Assembly (NCBI GenBank): GCA_045531935.1
Contig: JAZSEX010000020.1
Location: 1-64,000, forward strand
Direction: 5' to 3'
Length of the DNA stretch: 64,000 bases
Origin: UBA8612 sp045531935
GTDB taxonomy: Bacteria; Bacillota; Clostridia; Oscillospirales; Acutalibacteraceae
Below, one piece after another: positions 52,705-62,237 of the stretch. The translations under genes and the position numbers were made by a program. The notes under the pieces are model-generated. The model searched no databases, was not told the DNA's origin, and was given only the letters and a program-made list of their open reading frames with translations. Every line of letters begins with the position of its first letter. Position 1 is the stretch's first letter.

Positions 52705-52741
52705 GCGGCACACTTTTCTGAAGGAAAGTGTGCCGCTTTTT
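52705..52741 (+). terminator. Rho-independent terminator after pckG
   Basis: GCGGCACACTTTTC and GGAAAGTGTGCCGC form a 14-bp stem with a TGAA tetraloop, then TTTTT. Confidence 0.9.
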
Positions 52742-52749
52742 GTATTTAA

Positions 52750-53745
52750 TTATCTGTAATCTTCGATTTTCACACCCGTATAATAATGTTTTAATATTTC
52801 CTCCCACGTACTTCCTTGCCGAGCCATATAATCAGCACCGTACTGGCTCATACCCACACCGTGACCATAGCCCTCGGTTGTGAAATGCAGATTACCGTCC
52901 TTGAACTCATACTTAAAAACTGCAGAACGCAAACCGACAGCATCACGCAAAGCCATACCGGTATATGTTCCGCCTCCTACTGCAACAGATTCCACATAGC
53001 CGTGTGAATCGACCTTTATTTTACCTACCCAGTTTTCAGCTTCACCGCTGAGTTCACAACCGTCAAGAGATGAAACTGCTGACGAAAACTGCTGAGGAGT
53101 AATCGCTACAGTTTTTATGCAATCAGGTGAAAGCTTATCACCTACGCTTGTAACGCTCTGCAGGTAAGGCACATCGTTACCCCATACAGTTTTTGCACTG
53201 TGCGTAACACCGCTGTTGTTTGCGTGGAATGCAGCAATAATCGGTTCACCGTCATAAGTTATCACCTTGCCGCTGACATCGCTTACCGCTTTCTGCAGCT
53301 TCTTTTCGTAGCTGTCAGCTTTGCCTCCCCATTTCTCTTTTCTTTCTTCTTTTGTCAGGTATCCCTGATGAGCAGATGAATCGTTCGTAAGATAAGCACC
53401 TTTAAGTGATTTATCGGGGTTTGCTTTCTGCTCTGCTATTTTTCGCAGCAGATATGTATAAGCCGAAACCGCCTGAGCTTTGAGTGCCTGCTCGTGATAA
53501 GTCGGCAGCATTTCAGCCGCAAGCACACCGACCAGATATTCCTCCAACGTTACGGTAAGCACTAGGTCATCCTGCGACATAAACACCTTTACTGCCTGAG
53601 ACTTTTCATCAGCTGTTTTCTCTGCCGACACACTGCCCTTCTCAGTGTTTGTCTCGCCCTCAGTCTGGTTGCTGTCAAGTGCCGCAAGCGGCATAAGTAT
53701 CATCGCAAGAGCTATTACTACGGCAATAAATTTGTAAATTCCCAT
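52750..53745 (-). CDS. spoIID: SpoIID/LytB-type lytic transglycosylase
   Basis: 331 residues, ATG at 53745 after AAAGGAAC. N-terminal membrane anchor, then VTLEEYLVGVLAAEMLPTYHEQALKAQAVSAYTYLL, AAFHANNSGVTHSAKTVWGNDVPYLQSV and the C-terminal GYGHGVGMSQYGADYMARQG, the SpoIID hallmark. Acts in the forespore/mother-cell engulfment machinery. Indicates a spore-forming lineage. Confidence 0.93.
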   Translation of the reverse strand: MGIYKFIAVVIALAMILMPLAALDSNQTEGETNTEKGSVSAEKTADEKSQAVKVFMSQDDLVLTVTLEEYLVGVLAAEMLPTYHEQALKAQAVSAYTYLLRKIAEQKANPDKSLKGAYLTNDSSAHQGYLTKEERKEKWGGKADSYEKKLQKAVSDVSGKVITYDGEPIIAAFHANNSGVTHSAKTVWGNDVPYLQSVTSVGDKLSPDCIKTVAITPQQFSSAVSSLDGCELSGEAENWVGKIKVDSHGYVESVAVGGGTYTGMALRDAVGLRSAVFKYEFKDGNLHFTTEGYGHGVGMSQYGADYMARQGSTWEEILKHYYTGVKIEDYR

Positions 53746-53796
53746 TTTTGTTCCTTTCTTATACTTTAAATACTGTTTTAAAAATATTAATAATGA

Positions 53797-53826
53797 TTGA
53801 CTTTTCAGATATTTATATTGTATAAT
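53797..53826 (+). promoter_or_regulatory. Sigma-A-type promoter of the citrate synthase operon
   Basis: TTGACT (53797-53802), 18-bp spacer, TATAAT (53821-53826), 75 bp before the start. Confidence 0.72.
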
Positions 53827-53901
53827 GTATTTTCAATAATATTGTATAAGTATAGGTGTATGCTTTTTTATAGCATCTTTCAAGGAAAGGAGAAATGACA
53901 T

Positions 53902-55329
53902 ATGGCAAGATATATGTCCCCCATCAGCAACGATTCCCTTATAAGCTTATGCAACGAAATTCAGATAAATGACAGAATTGACGGTGACGATTACACCAAA
54001 TACGGTGTAAAGCGCGGTCTTCGAAATGCCGACGGCACAGGCGTTATGGCAGGTCTTACAAAAATCTGTAGCGTTGACGGTTACTATATTGAAGACGGTG
54101 AGCGTGTACCGCGTCCCGGTAAGCTCAAATTCCGCGGTCTTAACGTAAAAGAAATCGTAGAAGGTTGCCGCAAAGAAGACCGTTTCGGTTTTGAAGAGGT
54201 CGCCTGGCTTCTTATTTTCGGTGCACTTCCCACACCGGAGCAGCTTGCAAAATTCAGCAACGTACTTGCTGAATGCCGCGAGCTTCCCGAAGACTTCATT
54301 GAAGATATGATTATGAAGGCTCCTTCGTCAAATATTATGAATAAAATGGCACGTTCCGTAATGGCACTCTATTCATATGACGATAACCCTGACGATATTT
54401 CAACAGAAAACGTACTGCGTCAGTGCATCCAGCTTATTGCACAGCTTCCGTCAATAATGAGCTACGCTTACCAGGTAAAGCGCCGCCACTTCTATAAAAA
54501 GAGTATGTATATTCACCAGCCCAAGCGTGAGCTCTGCACAGCACAGTCAATACTGCGCACCCTCCGTTCAGACAGACTCTTTACCGACGAAGAGGCTAAA
54601 CTTCTCGACCTTTGCCTGATTCTTCACTCTGAGCACGGCGGCGGTAACAACTCTACTTTTGCTACACGTGTACTTACCTCATCAGGTACAGATACATATT
54701 CAGCTATTGCCGCAGGTATCGGCTCACTCAAGGGTCCGAAACACGGCGGTGCAAACATAAAGGTCAAAGAAATGACCACACTTATGGCTGAAGAACTTGA
54801 CGATATTACAGACGAAAAGCAGGTTGCCGACTATATTGCCAAGCTTATCCGCAAGGAAGCAGGCGACCGTTCAGGTCTTGTATACGGTATGGGTCACGCA
54901 ATTTACACAATGTCCGACCCGAGAGCAGAACTTCTCAAGGAAGCAGCTCGCAGTTTCATATTCAGCGAAGAATTTGAGAGAAGATTCCGTCAGCTCGAAC
55001 TTATCGAGGAACTGACCCCTGATATTTTCCGCTCAATCAAAGGCGATATGAAGCCGATTTGTGCCAATGTTGACCTTTACTCAGGTCTTATCTACGATAT
55101 GCTCGGTATTCCTGAGGATCTGTTCACACCTCTGTTCACAGTTTCACGTATGGCAGGTTGGGCAGCTCACAGAATCGAAGAGCTCACAACCGGCAAGCGT
55201 ATTATCAGACCCGCTTACAAAAACGTTTCTCTTCCCTATCACTATATCGAACTTGATAAGCGTACTGAAGAAAACATCAAGCATCCTGACAAATATATTC
55301 CCAGCGAGGCTCGTGCAGTTCTCAAATAA
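53902..55329 (+). CDS. gltA: Citrate/2-methylcitrate synthase
   Basis: 475 residues, ATG at 53902 after AAGGAG. Catalytic segments LILHSEHGGGNNSTFATR (His), SLKGPKHGGANIKVKEM (His) and later GMGHAIYTMSDPRA are those of citrate synthases; the N-terminal ~60 residues are longer than in the E. coli enzyme. Condenses acetyl-CoA and oxaloacetate. Together with pckG (minus 1.2 kb) it suggests glutamate synthesis through an incomplete TCA branch. Confidence 0.93.
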   Translation: MARYMSPISNDSLISLCNEIQINDRIDGDDYTKYGVKRGLRNADGTGVMAGLTKICSVDGYYIEDGERVPRPGKLKFRGLNVKEIVEGCRKEDRFGFEEVAWLLIFGALPTPEQLAKFSNVLAECRELPEDFIEDMIMKAPSSNIMNKMARSVMALYSYDDNPDDISTENVLRQCIQLIAQLPSIMSYAYQVKRRHFYKKSMYIHQPKRELCTAQSILRTLRSDRLFTDEEAKLLDLCLILHSEHGGGNNSTFATRVLTSSGTDTYSAIAAGIGSLKGPKHGGANIKVKEMTTLMAEELDDITDEKQVADYIAKLIRKEAGDRSGLVYGMGHAIYTMSDPRAELLKEAARSFIFSEEFERRFRQLELIEELTPDIFRSIKGDMKPICANVDLYSGLIYDMLGIPEDLFTPLFTVSRMAGWAAHRIEELTTGKRIIRPAYKNVSLPYHYIELDKRTEENIKHPDKYIPSEARAVLK

Positions 55330-55370
55330 CACATAAGCCTTCAAACCACACCGACCGGAGGTATTATATA

Positions 55371-56264
55371 ATGAATAAAATAAAGGGCTGCCTTTCAAAG
55401 CCCGAGCCTAGTGCACTTATCGCAATAGCTGCACTGAGCCTTTGTGCTCTGCTGCCGCTTCGCGTTTATCAGGTAACAACGCTTATCGAGCCGGAAACAG
55501 GATTTTTCAGCAAAAGCAACTTTACAGTGCCCCTTTTTTACGTTATAGGTGCAGTTGTTATCCTGGCTCTTATGGTCCTCAGCTACCTTAACAGCAAAGC
55601 CTCACGTGCACGCAACGGTATTACGACAACTAAATCGTTAGGTATCGTCGCTGTAATTACAGCACTCAGCATTACTTTCAATGCCGTTACAAGCTTTACG
55701 TCTTTTATCGAGCTTAACGGTGATTACTCAGCATACATTCACGGTCCTTACATAAGCTTTCTTACCAAATCAGGTGCAGCTCCGCTTGTGCTTGAAGCTG
55801 TTTTCGGTGCACTTACAGCATTCTTTTTCTGCATTTATGCAATTTCATGCTTTAAAAAGAACGTTACACTTTCATCATTCAGCATACTTGCTGCCGCACC
55901 TGCAATATGGGCAATCTGCAGAATAGTTTTCAGATTTCTTGCCAAAATAAGCTTTGTAAACATTTCTGATCTTCTGCTTGAGCTTATTATGCTTGTGTTT
56001 ATGATAATGTTCTTCATATCGTTTGCACAGATAGTAACAAACGTCTCTCCCGAAACAGTGGCATGGCGTCTTTTCGGCTGCGGCCTGCCCGCTGCTGTAG
56101 TTGCTTTTCTCGTAAGCGTACCCAGAATTTTCCTTACAGTTATCGGTCACTCCGAGCTTATCGTTGAGGGTTACGGCTTTGAATTCTGCGACCTTATGCT
56201 TGCACTCTTCATTCCTGTTTTCCTCTACCATACAGCAACAGCAAAAAAAGCCGAGACAAAATAA
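55371..56264 (+). CDS. Integral membrane protein of unknown function
   Basis: 297 residues, ATG at 55371 after GGAGG. About eight membrane segments with few polar loops; the second loop is long. No recognisable family motif. In the citrate synthase operon (41 bp after it) and 21 bp before an AEC transporter. Confidence 0.8.
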   Translation: MNKIKGCLSKPEPSALIAIAALSLCALLPLRVYQVTTLIEPETGFFSKSNFTVPLFYVIGAVVILALMVLSYLNSKASRARNGITTTKSLGIVAVITALSITFNAVTSFTSFIELNGDYSAYIHGPYISFLTKSGAAPLVLEAVFGALTAFFFCIYAISCFKKNVTLSSFSILAAAPAIWAICRIVFRFLAKISFVNISDLLLELIMLVFMIMFFISFAQIVTNVSPETVAWRLFGCGLPAAVVAFLVSVPRIFLTVIGHSELIVEGYGFEFCDLMLALFIPVFLYHTATAKKAETK

Positions 56265-56285
56265 CAACGAAAGGTTTGCTTTCAT

Positions 56286-57212
56286 TTGTTTATTCAGAAT
56301 CTGCTCACTACGGCACAGCAAGTATTTATACTCTACATTCTTATTGCAGTCGGATTTTTCGCCGATAAATTCGGTTTATATACCGAAAAAGCATCAAAGC
56401 TCAACACTAACCTGCTGTTTTATATCGTAACACCGCTGGTTATTGTCAACAGCTTCCTTACTATTGACAACTCACCCGAAAACCTTAAGAATTTCGGCAT
56501 TGCGGCACTTCTTGGCGTCGCAATACACGTAGTGGGAATCGTACTTGTTCTGCCGCTTTTCCGCAAAACAGAAAAATCAAAAGCCGGTATCTACCGCTAT
56601 GCCTGTATATACGGCAACTGCGGTTATATGGCTTTACCGCTTGCCCAGGCTGTACTGGGTGCTGAGGGTACATTTTACTGTTCAGCGGTAATTATGATTT
56701 TTAACATCTTTTGCTTTACCCACGGCATATATATTATCGGTGCACAAAAAGGCGGCTTTGATTTTAAGAAGCTGTTTATCAACCCGGGTACAATCGGCGT
56801 AGCTATCGGCCTGCCGCTGTATCTTTTCGGTGTTGATTTACCTGCGGTTATCGAAACACCCATAGCCAGCCTTGCTTCACTCAACACACCGCTTGCAATG
56901 CTGATATTCGGCACATATATTGCTCACACTGACATCAGAACAATGTTTACCGACAAACGTATTTATCTTGTCGGTATTGTCAAGCTGATAGCAATTCCGC
57001 TCATTATGATAGCGGCATTCAAGCTGTTCAATATCCCGACCTTGCTCGCCACCGCTATCGCCGTATCAGCCTCAGCACCGTGTGCCAATAACACAGTAAT
57101 CTTCGCAGGCAAATACGACCTTGATACAGGTACAGCTTCAAAAACAGTTGCACTTGTCAGCTTTTTCTCTATTATTACAATGCCGGTAATGATTGCACTT
57201 GCCGCAACCTGA
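56286..57212 (+). CDS. AEC-family (auxin efflux carrier-like) transporter
   Basis: 308 residues from a TTG at 56286 after AAAGG. Ten-segment AEC fold: FFADKFGLYTEKASKLNTNLLFYIVTPLVIVNSF, RYACIYGNCGYMALPLAQAVLG and ASAPCANNTVIFAGKYDLDTGTASKTVALVSFFSIITMP. Members export or import organic acids such as malate, which would suit the citrate synthase neighbour. Substrate not determined. Confidence 0.9.
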   Translation: MFIQNLLTTAQQVFILYILIAVGFFADKFGLYTEKASKLNTNLLFYIVTPLVIVNSFLTIDNSPENLKNFGIAALLGVAIHVVGIVLVLPLFRKTEKSKAGIYRYACIYGNCGYMALPLAQAVLGAEGTFYCSAVIMIFNIFCFTHGIYIIGAQKGGFDFKKLFINPGTIGVAIGLPLYLFGVDLPAVIETPIASLASLNTPLAMLIFGTYIAHTDIRTMFTDKRIYLVGIVKLIAIPLIMIAAFKLFNIPTLLATAIAVSASAPCANNTVIFAGKYDLDTGTASKTVALVSFFSIITMPVMIALAAT

Positions 57213-57232
57213 CCGAAAGGAAGATAATAAAT

Positions 57233-58000
57233 ATGACAAAGGATACCAAAAGAAAAGGTCAGAACAAACTGGCTTTTCCGCTCGGACTTGCAATAATCAT
57301 ATTCGCTGTAGTCGGTGTTATTTTCGCTGTCAGCTCAGGTATAAACGCAGTAAAAGATCTGACGGACAATTCCGAAAAGAAGCTTGAATACGAAACAATG
57401 CTCATACCTGTCGTAATGTACGACCCCGATATGTTTGATGACGTTTCAGCAGCTAATATCAATCAACTCACTGTATGTGCAGTATGGAGTATTATCAAGG
57501 ACGAAGAAATATATCCCGGTAAATATGAAACAGACGACCAGGGTAATATTATGATACCTGCCGAAGACGTTGAAAAAGCATTCGCAAAGCTTTTCGGCAC
57601 TGACGTTATTCCGACTCATATAGGTGTCAAGGGCAACTTTGATGAATTCTCATTCAACGAGCAAAGCCGTTGCTACCTCGTAACTTCCGCAGGTACAGTA
57701 CCGATATATACACCCAAGGTAACCGAGATTGACAAAACCTCCAATACGGTTGTACTCACTGTAGGCTACCTTGCCGCAGAAGCTTGGGCTCAGGATTCGG
57801 CAGGTAATTTCATTCAGCCCGAACCGAGCAAATACGTGAACATCACTCTGCGTGAAAACGATAACGGATATTACATAAGCGCAATGCAGGCAACCGATGC
57901 ACCTGAAAATGCAGAGCCGGGCGTAACTCTTCAGACAACTGCTCCCGTAACGTTACCAGAAGCCACAACAGAAGAAACACCCGAAGAAATTGAAGAATAA
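57233..58000 (+). CDS. Membrane-anchored extracellular protein of unknown function
   Basis: 255 residues, ATG at 57233 after AAGGAAG. One membrane helix at ~13-35, then an extracellular domain with TVCAVWSIIKDEEIYPG and YEYV-like beta segments, and a Thr/Glu/Pro-rich C-terminal tail (TTAPVTLPEATTEETPEEIEE). It resembles other anchored Clostridia proteins of unknown role. In the citrate synthase run. Confidence 0.8.
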   Translation: MTKDTKRKGQNKLAFPLGLAIIIFAVVGVIFAVSSGINAVKDLTDNSEKKLEYETMLIPVVMYDPDMFDDVSAANINQLTVCAVWSIIKDEEIYPGKYETDDQGNIMIPAEDVEKAFAKLFGTDVIPTHIGVKGNFDEFSFNEQSRCYLVTSAGTVPIYTPKVTEIDKTSNTVVLTVGYLAAEAWAQDSAGNFIQPEPSKYVNITLRENDNGYYISAMQATDAPENAEPGVTLQTTAPVTLPEATTEETPEEIEE

Positions 58001-58014
58001 AAAAGCTGATAATT

Positions 58015-59055
58015 ATGGAACTGTCTAAGAAAGATACTACAATGACCAAAGGGTTGGCAATACTTTTTATGGTTTCTTTGCATTTGTTTTGTGCTAAAAC
58101 CAACCTTAATTATCATCCTTTGATATACATTTCCGATGTTCCTTTCGCTTATTATCTGGGACTTTTCGGCGATTGCTGTGTTGTAATGTACTGCTTTTGC
58201 AGCGGATATGCTCACGCTGTTACCTTCCAACACAACAACCGTCCATACGTCAGTATTTTAAAAAGACTTCCGTTTTTTATATTAAGAGTCTGGATAATTA
58301 TTCTTTTCATATCATTAATCGGTTTTTTCACCGGCTCACCTATACCTGGTTCTTCAAAAGAGTTTTTCCTGAACTTTTTTATGTTGAAATTCACATACAA
58401 CGGTGCGTGGTGGTTTATAACAACATATATTTATATATGCCTGCTTTCTTCAGTCATATATAAAATTGCCCAAAAAAACACAGCTCTTACATTAATACTT
58501 TTTTCAGCTATTTACGTTGTAAGTTATCTTTACAGATTCAATAAATTTTCTATTCCGTATCCGCAAAACCTTTTTTATGATTGGCTTTCTAATTTAGGTA
58601 TTTTCGGCACCTCCTTATTACCTTATACAGTCGGAATTATTTTCTATAAACACAAAATATTTACAGAACTGCACACACTCAGAACACGTATCGGAAACAA
58701 GTTGACATACATATCCGTTGTTTTTTTATTTGCAGCTATGTTTGTTTTGCATATGTTTTTCGAAAGCTTGTTTTTCGCTATTTTTACAGGAATCGGAACT
58801 ATCGTAGGTTTCAACATAGTCCCCAAGTCCCGTTTGATTGAAAAAGCCTTTGTATTTTTTGGCAAACATTCCGTCAATATCTGGCTTACGCATATGTTCT
58901 TCTTTATAATGCCTTTTGAGAATCTGGCCTATATGCCAAAATATTCTATATTATGTTTTCCCTTTACACTGATACTATGCATAGCCTCTTCATACATTAT
59001 TAACTTCACATACAACAGCTTAAAGAAAATAAGTTTTTTAAAGAAAATTATTTAA
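58015..59055 (+). CDS. Acyltransferase-3-family membrane protein
   Basis: 346 residues, ATG at 58015. Opens with TKGLAILFMVSLHLFCAKT, the conserved His-containing first segment of OafA-like acyltransferases, followed by ~9 further membrane segments. Members acetylate surface polysaccharides or lipids. Base composition is clearly AT-richer than its neighbours, suggesting later acquisition. 14 bp after the previous gene and closed by the terminator at 59056-59091. Confidence 0.85.
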   Translation: MELSKKDTTMTKGLAILFMVSLHLFCAKTNLNYHPLIYISDVPFAYYLGLFGDCCVVMYCFCSGYAHAVTFQHNNRPYVSILKRLPFFILRVWIIILFISLIGFFTGSPIPGSSKEFFLNFFMLKFTYNGAWWFITTYIYICLLSSVIYKIAQKNTALTLILFSAIYVVSYLYRFNKFSIPYPQNLFYDWLSNLGIFGTSLLPYTVGIIFYKHKIFTELHTLRTRIGNKLTYISVVFLFAAMFVLHMFFESLFFAIFTGIGTIVGFNIVPKSRLIEKAFVFFGKHSVNIWLTHMFFFIMPFENLAYMPKYSILCFPFTLILCIASSYIINFTYNSLKKISFLKKII

Positions 59056-59091
59056 AAATAGCCGGTATCACTTTTGTGATACCGGCTATTT
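59056..59091. terminator. Bidirectional rho-independent terminator
   Basis: AAATAGCCGGTATCAC and GTGATACCGGCTATTT form a perfect 16-bp stem with a TTTT loop between convergent genes. Confidence 0.9.
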
Positions 59092-59103
59092 AAATTTGCT
59101 TTA

Positions 59104-59499
59104 TCATTCAACACCGAGATATATTGTAGACTGTGCTTTTGCAAAATCAATGTTCGTGAAATCCTGCGCCGTGCCGTCTTCAAAAACAAGGCGGATATCA
59201 AATACGTTGGTTTCATCTTTCACGTATTCAAGCTCAACCGCAACACCGGCACGAAGAGAATCGTCAGAAAGTATTGATGATGACCAATCCTGAGTGCCCG
59301 ACGGTCTTGCAAGCAACTGGGCAGCGTCCTTACCCATCATATTTGCAAGGGTAACCTTTCCTTTGCCGATTGCGGCATCCTCAACGTCTTCAATGGCTAC
59401 ATCGCTTCCTGCTGTTTCATCTGCTCCCTTTTCAGAACAAGCCGAGAAGCAAACCAGGCAAAGCAGCATAGCTGAAAGAACAGCAATAGTTTTTTTCAT
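59104..59499 (-). CDS. Small lipoprotein of unknown function
   Basis: 131 residues, ATG at 59499 after GGAGG. Lipoprotein signal ending CFSACS (Cys21), then an acidic linker and a compact domain ending FAKAQSTIYLGVE. I do not recognise it. Monocistronic, with a strong terminator downstream. Confidence 0.8.
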   Translation of the reverse strand: MKKTIAVLSAMLLCLVCFSACSEKGADETAGSDVAIEDVEDAAIGKGKVTLANMMGKDAAQLLARPSGTQDWSSSILSDDSLRAGVAVELEYVKDETNVFDIRLVFEDGTAQDFTNIDFAKAQSTIYLGVE

Positions 59500-59577
59500 T
59501 TTTTATCCTCCCTTTTTATCTGCTGATACCATTTTATCACCTGTAGCTCTCAAATGCAATCACAAAATAAAAAACAC

Positions 59578-59606
59578 TTGAAAACGTATAACTTATAGTC
59601 TATAAT
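59578..59606 (+). promoter_or_regulatory. Sigma-A-type promoter of the aminotransferase/trpS operon
   Basis: TTGAAA (59578-59583), 17-bp spacer, TATAAT (59601-59606), 42 bp before the start. Confidence 0.68.
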
Positions 59607-59648
59607 ATCAATATTATGTAAAAATTTAACGGAAGAAGTGTAGAAACA

Positions 59649-60833
59649 ATGGATTACAAATTTGCAGACTGCATATCAACTCTGCAACCTTCTCTTATCA
59701 GAGAGTTTTTCAAATACAACGGTGTGCCCGGAATTATTCCTTTTTCCGCAGGCAATCCTTCACCCGAATCATTCCCTGCTGACGAAATAGCAGAGATAGC
59801 AAAGGATATTTTTGCTGACCACGCACTTACCGCACTCCAGTACGGTATCACCGAGGGTTATGCTCCCCTTCGTGAAACACTGCGCAACTTCAGCAAAGAG
59901 AGATACGGCATCGGTACAGAGAGTGACGAGCTTATTATCACATCAGGCTCACAGCAGACAATGTACCTTGCAACAAAGGTGCTTGTAAATCCCGGTGACA
60001 CAGTTATATGCGAAGAGCCTTCATTCGTCGGCTCACTCAACGCTTTCCGCTCATTCGGTGCAAACCTCTGCGGTGTACCTGTTGACAGCGACGGTATCAA
60101 TATCGACAAGCTTGAAGAAGCACTCAAAACACAGAAAAACGTAAGATTTATCTATACAATCCCCAACTTCCAGAATCCCTCAGGTATCACAATGAGCCTT
60201 GAGAAGCGTAAAGCCGTATACGAGCTTGCTAAAAAATACGGTGTTATGATTCTTGAAGACAACCCGTACGGTGAGCTTCGTGTAACAGGTGAAGACGTAC
60301 CGCAGATTAAGAGCCTCGACACAGACGGCATCGTTATTTACGCAGGCTCATTCTCAAAAATCCTTGCACCCGGTGTGCGTGTAGGCTACTGTGTAGCTCC
60401 TGCTCCCGTTGTCGCAAAGATGACTGTAGGCAAGCAGGTTTCCGACGTACATACACCCGTATTCTCACAGATTCTTGTTGACGAGTGGATGAAGAGATAC
60501 AACATCGACGAGCACATCAACAAAATCAGAGCAATGTATCGCTCAAAGCTCAACCTTATGTGCGACCTTGTCGAAGAAAAAATGCTCGACTACGTATCAT
60601 ACACACGTCCCGAAGGCGGTCTGTTTGTATGGTGCAAGCTGAATGATAATATCCCGATGGCAGAGTACTGCAAAAAAGCACTGGACAATAAGGTCACTAT
60701 CGTACCCGGTTCAGCTTTCCTCGGCGATATGACTGCTACAACACAGTGCTTCAGAATGAACTTCTCTACACCGAGTGACGAAGCTATTGTCAAGGGTGTA
60801 AACATACTTGCAGATATTGCAAAAGAATATTAA
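59649..60833 (+). CDS. PLP-dependent aminotransferase, class I/II (MocR-related)
   Basis: 394 residues, ATG at 59649. Fold-type I: ITSGSQQTMYLATKVLVNPGDTV, YTIPNFQNPSGITMSLEKR, EDNPYGEL and PLP lysine in YAGSFSKILAPGVRVGY. The sequence is close to 2-aminoadipate/aromatic aminotransferases. It has no N-terminal wHTH domain. 19 bp before trpS; an aromatic amino-acid substrate is possible from context. Confidence 0.9.
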   Translation: MDYKFADCISTLQPSLIREFFKYNGVPGIIPFSAGNPSPESFPADEIAEIAKDIFADHALTALQYGITEGYAPLRETLRNFSKERYGIGTESDELIITSGSQQTMYLATKVLVNPGDTVICEEPSFVGSLNAFRSFGANLCGVPVDSDGINIDKLEEALKTQKNVRFIYTIPNFQNPSGITMSLEKRKAVYELAKKYGVMILEDNPYGELRVTGEDVPQIKSLDTDGIVIYAGSFSKILAPGVRVGYCVAPAPVVAKMTVGKQVSDVHTPVFSQILVDEWMKRYNIDEHINKIRAMYRSKLNLMCDLVEEKMLDYVSYTRPEGGLFVWCKLNDNIPMAEYCKKALDNKVTIVPGSAFLGDMTATTQCFRMNFSTPSDEAIVKGVNILADIAKEY

Positions 60834-60852
60834 TTTAACGGAGAAACAAAAA

Positions 60853-61863
60853 ATGGAAAACAAAGCTCCGGAGCGTAAGCCCCGCGTATTAAGTCTTATA
60901 CAGCCTACAGCTGTACCCACAATAGGCAACTATTTCGGTGCACTCAAAAACTGGAAGGCTATGAGTGAAGATTACGACTGCCTTTTCGGCGTTGCCGACC
61001 TTCACGCTATAACAGTCCGTCAGGAGCCTGCTATGCTCAGAAAGCAGTCAACAGAAATGTTTGCTCTGCTTCTCGCCAACGGTCTTGACCCCGAAAAAAG
61101 TATTGTATTTATGCAGAGCCACGTGCCTCAGCACTCTCAGCTCGCATGGCTGCTCAACTGTTACACACAGTTCGGTGAGGCTTCAAGAATGACTCAGTTC
61201 AAGGACAAGAGCCAGAAACACGCTGACAATATCAACGTCGGTCTTTTCTCATACCCGACGCTTATGGCGGCTGATATTCTGCTCTATCAGGCTAACTTTG
61301 TACCTATCGGTGCAGACCAGAAGCAGCATCTTGAGCTGACAAGAAATATTGCAGACCGTTTCAACGGTATCTACGGCAACACTTTCACAATGCCCGAGCC
61401 GTTTATCGGCAAGAAGGGTGCGAAAATCACTTCGCTTCAGGACCCAACATCAAAAATGTCAAAATCCGACCCCAATCCCAAAGCATCTGTTTCCGTGCTT
61501 GATGAGCCTAACGTAATAATGAAAAAATTCAAGAGTGCTGTTACCGATTCCGAAGCCTGCGTACGCTATGCAGACGGTAAAGACGGAATAAATAACCTTA
61601 TGACAATTTATTCCTGCTGCACAGGTAAGAGCTACGAAGAAATCGAAAACGAGTTTGCAGGCAAGGGCTATGGTGACTTCAAGGTTGCCGTCGGTGAAGC
61701 TGTTATCGAAGAGCTTCGTCCCCTGCAGGAGAACTACAAGAGAATTATCGCAGATACTGCATATGTCAACGAGTGTATGGCAAAAGGTGCTGCCGGTGCA
61801 TCCCGACTTGCACAGCGTACACTTGACAAGTGCATGAAAAAAATCGGATTCAAACAAATCTGA
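60853..61863 (+). CDS. trpS: Tryptophanyl-tRNA synthetase
   Basis: 336 residues from the ATG at 60853 after CGGAG; an in-frame ATG at 60808 is inside the previous gene. Class I synthetase with TIGNYFGAL (HIGH) and SKMSKS (KMSKS), plus DPNPKASVSVLDEP. No T-box leader is present since it follows the aminotransferase by 19 bp. Confidence 0.96.
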   Translation: MENKAPERKPRVLSLIQPTAVPTIGNYFGALKNWKAMSEDYDCLFGVADLHAITVRQEPAMLRKQSTEMFALLLANGLDPEKSIVFMQSHVPQHSQLAWLLNCYTQFGEASRMTQFKDKSQKHADNINVGLFSYPTLMAADILLYQANFVPIGADQKQHLELTRNIADRFNGIYGNTFTMPEPFIGKKGAKITSLQDPTSKMSKSDPNPKASVSVLDEPNVIMKKFKSAVTDSEACVRYADGKDGINNLMTIYSCCTGKSYEEIENEFAGKGYGDFKVAVGEAVIEELRPLQENYKRIIADTAYVNECMAKGAAGASRLAQRTLDKCMKKIGFKQI

Positions 61864-61902
61864 TTTTTTTAGATTTTTTATTTCATTTCTTAAAAAAACT
61901 TA

Positions 61903-61932
61903 TTGACAACCTATAAGTATCTGTTGTATAAT
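61903..61932 (+). promoter_or_regulatory. Sigma-A-type promoter of rpsU
   Basis: TTGACA (61903-61908), 18-bp spacer, TATAAT (61927-61932); leader of about 50 nt. Confidence 0.75.
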
Positions 61933-61950
61933 GCAATCTATACAATGAGA

Positions 61951-61968
61951 AATTTGCCCCTGCAAATT
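61951..61968 (+). promoter_or_regulatory. Leader stem-loop just before the rpsU ribosome binding site
   Basis: AATTTGC and GCAAATT pair around a CCCT loop; the very purine-rich binding site GGAGGGAGGG starts two bases further on. The position would let it tune S21 translation. A chance hairpin is possible. Confidence 0.45.
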
Positions 61969-61988
61969 GCGGAGGGAGGGAATAGTAA

Positions 61989-62165
61989 ATGAGTAAAGTA
62001 GAAGTTAAAGAAAACGAATCCTTGGACAGCGCACTCAGAAGGTTTAAGAGACAGACCTCCAGAGACGGTGTTATTCAGGAAGTTCGTAAAAGAGAACACT
62101 ATGAAAAGCCTTCTGTAAAGAGAAAGAAGAAGTCAGAGGCTGCTCGTAAGCGCAAGTATAAGTAA
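61989..62165 (+). CDS. rpsU: 30S ribosomal protein S21
   Basis: 58 residues, ATG at 61989 with GGAGGGAGGG upstream. Starts MSKVEVKENESLDSALRRF and ends in a Lys/Arg-rich tail (KRKKKSEAARKRKYK), the normal S21 form. Binds the 30S platform and helps mRNA initiation. Own promoter and terminator. Confidence 0.97.
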   Translation: MSKVEVKENESLDSALRRFKRQTSRDGVIQEVRKREHYEKPSVKRKKKSEAARKRKYK

Positions 62166-62171
62166 GAACCG

Positions 62172-62202
62172 AAAGACGGGCAACAACGCCCGTCTTTTTT
62201 CT
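62172..62202 (+). terminator. Rho-independent terminator after rpsU
   Basis: AAAGACGGGC and GCCCGTCTTT form a perfect 10-bp stem with a 6-base loop, then TTTC. Confidence 0.9.
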
Positions 62203-62237
62203 TTAAGTACTTCATATTATTTCAAAGGATTATAACT

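Noticed and set aside
60808..60853. T-box or other amino-acid-responsive leader for trpS
   Set aside because: Only 19 bases separate the aminotransferase stop and the trpS start.
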